Shown here piece by piece: positions 7,117 to 9,923 of a DNA stretch of 9,923 bases. This DNA comes from Pseudomonadota bacterium (lineage in GTDB: Bacteria > Pseudomonadota > Alphaproteobacteria > CACIAM-22H2). The notes under the pieces were generated by a model. It worked only from the letters and a program-made list of their open reading frames with translations, was not told the DNA's origin and ran no database searches. The DNA is taken from contig JAIUNH010000098.1 of the NCBI GenBank assembly GCA_020161965.1, positions 1 through 9,923 of the forward strand, written 5' to 3'. The position numbers were made by a program, and so were the translations under genes. Numbering within the stretch: position 1 is the stretch's first letter; every line of letters begins with the position of its first letter.

Positions 7117-8270
7117 CAGACCGCTTCCGCCTTGAGGGCCGCCAGGACCTCGTCGGTATGCTCGCCCAAGCCCGGCGGCACGATGCGGATCGTCACCGGC
7201 GCATCCGACAAATGCACCGGCGAGCCGACGACGCGCATCTTCTCGGTCGGGCCTTGCGCTTCCAGCACCATGCCGTTGATCGCGGTTTGCTCATCGGCCA
7301 GCGCGGTCGCCAGCGTACGCACCGGCGCGCAGAGCAAATCCTGCTCCTCCAGCCGTTCCAGCAAACGCGCGGTCGTGTAGCTCGCGAAGCGCTTGCGGAA
7401 GATGTCGTGCAATGCCGCCTTATTGGCGACGCGCAGTTCGTGCGTGGCGAAGCGCGCATCGTCAGCCAGCGCCGGAATTTCCAGCGCGTTGGCGATATCG
7501 CGCAGCGGATCGGCCTTGAACGCGCCGACCAGCACGACCGCACCGTCGGTCGTGGGGAACACGCCGGAGAGCGGCATCGCACCCCAATTCACTTCGCGCC
7601 CGCGCATCATATGGGCGGTCGCTTCCTGCATCTGCGCCGCGATCATCGAATCGAGCAGCGAGACGGAAACAAGCTGCCCGCGCCCGGTGCGTGCGCGTTG
7701 CAGCAACGCCAGCAACACGCCCTGGACCATATGCATGCCGGCCGAGTAATCCGCGAAGGTCGTCGGGTAAATGGACAAGGGCAAAGACTCGTCGGAGCGG
7801 CGCATCATCGTGCCGCTCATCGCCTGGGCCAGCACGTCCTGGCCGCCTTTATGCGCGTAAGGCCCGGTCAAGCCATAGCCCGTGCCCACGGCATAGATCA
7901 AACGCGGATTGCGCTTGGCGAGGTCTTCGTAGCCGAAGCCCATGCGTTCCATGACGCCGGCGCGGAAATTATTGGCGACGACGTCGGCGCCATCGATCAA
8001 GCGCAGCACCATTTCGCGGATCTCGGGCTTGCGCAGATCGAGTGCAACCGAGCGCTTGTTGCGGTTGAGCGAACAGAACACCGGACCTTGCAGCCCGGCG
8101 GGATCGTTCGGGAAAGCCGTGCGCGACAGATCGCCCGCACCCGGGCGCTCGATCTTGATCACGTCCGCACCGTAATCGCCCAGCATCTGCGTGGCGCACG
8201 GACCCATCATTACCTGGGTGAAATCGATGACGCGAATGCCGTCGAGCGGCAGGGGGGTATTCGGGCTCAA
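7116..8270 (-). CDS. Family III CoA-transferase (CaiB/BaiF type)
   Basis: A 384-residue CoA-transferase of the CaiB/formyl-CoA transferase family, moving CoA between carboxylic acids. Family marks are LDGIRVIDFTQVMMGP near the N-terminus, LGDYGADVIKIERPGAGD (about 30-47), SLNRNKRSVALDL (67-79), the catalytic Asp in TTFADYSAG (D174, equal to Asp169 of formyl-CoA transferase), and ARTGRGQLVSVSLLDS. The start is TTG at 8270, overlapping the upstream stop as TTGA. GGAGGT at 8277-8282, six bases before it, decides this start, and no ATG or GTG in frame gives a better one. It precedes the CaiD-like hydratase with a one-base overlap, suggesting consecutive steps: activation of an acid, then hydration or dehydration. 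The substrate is unknown; carnitine, branched dicarboxylates or aromatic acids are all within the family range. Confidence 0.93.
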   Translation of the reverse strand: MSPNTPLPLDGIRVIDFTQVMMGPCATQMLGDYGADVIKIERPGAGDLSRTAFPNDPAGLQGPVFCSLNRNKRSVALDLRKPEIREMVLRLIDGADVVANNFRAGVMERMGFGYEDLAKRNPRLIYAVGTGYGLTGPYAHKGGQDVLAQAMSGTMMRRSDESLPLSIYPTTFADYSAGMHMVQGVLLALLQRARTGRGQLVSVSLLDSMIAAQMQEATAHMMRGREVNWGAMPLSGVFPTTDGAVVLVGAFKADPLRDIANALEIPALADDARFATHELRVANKAALHDIFRKRFASYTTARLLERLEEQDLLCAPVRTLATALADEQTAINGMVLEAQGPTEKMRVVGSPVHLSDAPVTIRIVPPGLGEHTDEVLAALKAEAV

Positions 8271-9520
8271 GACTGGACCTCCAACATGCGGGCATTCGCC
8301 GACGGCTTGTCGCCGGGATCCCCGCCTTGCGCGCGCACCGCACGGCAGATTTCGGCGGCGGAAACGTCGCGCAACACCACACCTTGGTTAAGCGACAACG
8401 CCGCGGCCACACCCGCCGCTTGGCCCATCGACATGCAAGGCGGAATTTCGCGCGACAATTTCTGCGCGGATTCGGTCGCCGAATAATGGCGGCCGGCGAC
8501 GATCAAGCCGTCGACGCCCTTGGGCAGCATGGAACGATAGGGCGTGTAGTAATCGCGCCCGCGCGCGACCGTATCGGCGAAATGGACGCGATCCATCACG
8601 TCCTCCTTCGTCACGACATATTCGCCGTCGAGCAAACGCGTGGTGCGCACGCCAAGCTGCGGGGCCACATCGACGACGAAGCAATTGGCGAAGCCCGGCA
8701 TATTCGCGCGCACGAAATCGACCAGTGCGTAGATGCGATTGCGGCCTTCGAAATCGGCGCGCGTTTGGTCGACGACCGACAGCGCATCGAAGCCCGGCAT
8801 ATGCGGGCAATTGCACCAGACGATGCCGGGCAGCGGCGTTTTCAGCCACCAATAATCCCAGCTGCCGCCCATCACGCGCTTGGCCTGGCGGTCGATCTTG
8901 GCGAAGGCTTCGGGTTCCTCATATTGGAAGCGCTCGGCCTCGACCGTATCGACACCACCCAAACGGAACACGGTCGTGACGATGTAATTGCCCTTGGTGA
9001 AGGGCGCGCCGGCCGATGCCGCCACGTCGAGATCGCCGGTCGCGTCGATAATCACGTCGCCGAGGATCGCTTCGCGGCCCGATTTGGTTTCGCAGACCAC
9101 GCCCTTGGCGCGGCCGTCCTCGACGATCGCGCGCGAGAACCAGGAATGCAGGCGCACGTCGATCTTGGCTTCCGCGACCATTTCGTTGGACGCGCGCTTC
9201 CAGCCATCGGGATCGAAAGCGGCGGCGAAGACGATCGGCTGCGGCTTCGATTGCGCGCGGAAATCCTGGGCGCCCCAGCGCGACCATTTGCGCCACGCTT
9301 CCCAGCTCGCCACGCGGTCTTCCTCGGGCGGATAGATCGCGTGGCCGCGCTTGGCCATGCGGTCGATCATCTCCATGCAGGTGCCGGTGACGGTGATCTC
9401 TTGGCCGTTGGTCATGTCGTCGAGGACGAGGACCATGCCGCCGGCCGCAAGCCCGCCGAGATAGGGATAGCGTTCGAGCAGTGCGACTTTCGCGCCCATA
9501 CGCGCGGCGGAAACCGCGGC
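8267..9520 (-). pseudogene. FAD-dependent oxidoreductase, truncated at the N-terminus
   Basis: The body is a flavoprotein oxidoreductase of the FAD_oxidored type (PF12831-like). Present are the end of the first dinucleotide-binding helix and second strand (AAVSAARMGAKVALLERY, then LGGLAAGG), the central VIIDATGDLDVAASAGAPF (near 9010-9055), LPKGVDGLIVAGR (near 8484-8525) and the C-terminal CMSMGQAAGVAAAL. Normally the protein begins with a strand and GxGxxG loop just before AAVSAAR. Here that part, roughly 15-25 residues, is absent and replaced by unrelated sequence. The frame stays open upstream to about 9775, and an ATG at 9664 could give a 465-residue chimera. That protein would lack the FAD pyrophosphate-binding loop and is probably inactive. 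The stop overlaps the CoA-transferase start (TTGA), so the intact gene was evidently the preceding member of this operon. The alternative is that the gene is intact in the organism and the join is artificial. Confidence 0.8.
8277..8282 (-). promoter_or_regulatory. Strong ribosome binding site for the TTG-started CoA-transferase
   Basis: A perfect GGAGGT on the minus strand, six bases from TTG 8270 and inside the last codons of the FAD oxidoreductase. It is the best Shine-Dalgarno I found in the window and compensates for the weak start codon. Confidence 0.8.
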
Positions 9521-9614
9521 CGGCCGCCCCGAGGGGTCGGTCACGCTGATTGCCGTGTCGAAGGTGCAGCCGCTCGACCGGGTCGAGGCCGTGCTGACCG
9601 CCGGCCAGCGCGTC
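9498..9614 (+). pseudogene. Internal fragment of a YggS/PLPBP-family gene
   Basis: On the plus strand these 117 bases read, without a stop, as about 39 residues beginning IRAAETAAGRPEGS, then VTLIAVSKVQP and VEAVLTAGQRV. This is the N-terminal region of pyridoxal-phosphate homeostasis proteins, where LVAVSK carries the lysine that binds the cofactor and AAGQR is followed by FGENRVQE. Here the match ends abruptly after QRV: AKEGQRR follows instead of FGEN. There is no start codon with the normal N-terminus. The fragment is inverted relative to the genes on both sides. Its left end overlaps the FAD oxidoreductase match and its right end the glyoxalase match. It cannot make a working protein. 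Assignment is by motif recognition only, over a short stretch. Confidence 0.6.
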
Positions 9615-9677
9615 GCGAAAGAAGGCCAGCGACGCGTCGAGATTACGGACGCGCACCATCGCATGCAGGTATCGCAT
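9605..9677 (-). pseudogene. 5' fragment of a glyoxalase I-type gene
   Basis: Starting at ATG 9677 the minus strand encodes MRYLHAMVRVRNLDAS then LAFFRDAL, the N-terminus of lactoylglutathione lyase (glyoxalase I, VOC superfamily). It includes the His5 metal ligand (YLH) and the typical V-R-V-x-(N/D)-L-D-x-S-L-x-F pattern. After 24 codons the resemblance stops; normal family length is about 130-180 residues. The reading frame continues to 8919 but only as an out-of-frame shadow of the FAD oxidoreductase. The start lies one base after the stop of the upstream gene (TGACATG), a natural-looking operon junction, so the right-hand side of the fragment seems genuine. The break falls at about 9605-9614, where the DNA fits both this gene and the YggS fragment. 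Confidence 0.65.
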
Positions 9678-9678
9678 G

Positions 9679-9923
9679 TCAGTACCCCGGCAGCGGTTGA
9701 CCCGGCGGATTCGCGGGCAACTCGGCACTCACTGCGAAGGGGCGCACGCCCAAAAGCACCGCCACGTTCTTCCATTTTGTACCGCGCTTGACGAAAATAT
9801 AGGCGAGATCGACGCCCTTGTTGTTGATACGCACTTCGTGGTTACCTTCGAAATTCACGTCGGCGGTCTCGACCTTGAGAATTTTCTCGACCTGCCCTTT
9901 CGACTCGCCGCAGGGCTCGCACA
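9679..9923 (-). CDS. Unrecognised conserved-looking protein, C-terminal part (gene runs off the window)
   Basis: The minus-strand frame that enters at the right edge is open for 80 residues and ends at TGA (9681-9679). It reads CEPCGESKGQV at the edge, then VNFEGNHEVRINNKGVDLAY, then FVKRGTKWKNVAVLLGV, and ends in a Pro-rich tail PANPPGQPLPGY. The start is outside the window. It has a CxxC pair, charged and polar character, alternating beta-like segments and no membrane segment in the visible part. It resembles small secreted or lipoprotein-like conserved hypothetical proteins in which a CEPCG motif precedes an NGEPVDLAYVYV-type stretch, but I cannot name a function. It lies one base upstream of the glyoxalase-type start, so the two were probably co-transcribed. 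Confidence 0.6.
   Translation of the reverse strand, partial: CEPCGESKGQVEKILKVETADVNFEGNHEVRINNKGVDLAYIFVKRGTKWKNVAVLLGVRPFAVSAELPANPPGQPLPGY

Noticed and set aside
8919..9677. Full-length glyoxalase-type protein continuing from ATG 9677 to 8919
   Set aside because: Resemblance stops after 24 residues; the rest is an out-of-frame reading of the FAD oxidoreductase.
7080..9700. Long plus-strand open frames (about 457-468 codons each) over the CoA-transferase and FAD oxidoreductase
   Set aside because: Shadows of the minus-strand genes; Arg/His/Ala-rich with no motif.
1..9923. Mobile element, CRISPR array, defence system or phage island
   Set aside because: No transposase, integrase, direct-repeat array or defence-type domain was seen in either strand; apart from the right-edge mosaic the genes look like ordinary metabolic chromosome.

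Overview
The window looks like a piece of a high-GC proteobacterial chromosome, most likely an alphaproteobacterium. The reasons are a strong G/C bias at third codon positions, long spurious antisense open frames, tightly packed overlapping genes, and protein types common in that group. This placement is an inference from style, not from a marker gene. I see no tRNA, rRNA, CRISPR array, transposase or phage gene.

Left part (1-3628, plus strand). A LeuC/LeuD pair (isopropylmalate-isomerase-type dehydratase, large and small subunits, ATGA overlap) is followed 29 bases later by an NAD(P)+-dependent aldehyde dehydrogenase. There is no leuA or leuB, and LeuD departs from its textbook motif. The pair may therefore be a catabolic paralogue rather than the leucine-biosynthesis enzyme. 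The unit ends in a GC-rich inverted repeat, where it meets the minus-strand genes tail to tail with 49 bases between stop codons.

Middle and right part (3678-9520, minus strand, read from right to left). The order is: truncated FAD-dependent oxidoreductase, family III (CaiB-type) CoA-transferase, CaiD-like enoyl-CoA hydratase, seven-iron ferredoxin, LysR regulator, and a metal-dependent amidohydrolase of the AtzA/TrzN/MtaD type. Almost every junction overlaps (TTGA, TGATG, TAATG, a 9-base gap, ATGA), so this is one translationally coupled operon. The likely role is catabolism. The amidohydrolase would deaminate or dechlorinate a ring or amine, the CoA-transferase and hydratase would activate and hydrate a carboxylic acid, and the ferredoxin would serve a redox step. 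The substrate cannot be read from the sequence.

Right edge (about 9498-9923). This is the most unusual part. The FAD oxidoreductase has lost its N-terminus, including the GxGxxG dinucleotide-binding loop. Directly upstream lies a fragment of about 117 bases that reads, on the opposite strand, as an internal piece of a YggS/PLPBP-family pyridoxal-phosphate homeostasis protein. This is joined in turn to the first 24 codons of a glyoxalase-I-type gene. The YggS/glyoxalase join sits on about 10 bases that fit both genes. The three-gene patchwork is either a genuine complex rearrangement (template switching or microhomology joining) or a chimeric read/assembly join, and reads across it would decide. 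The window ends in the 3' part of an unrecognised conserved gene.
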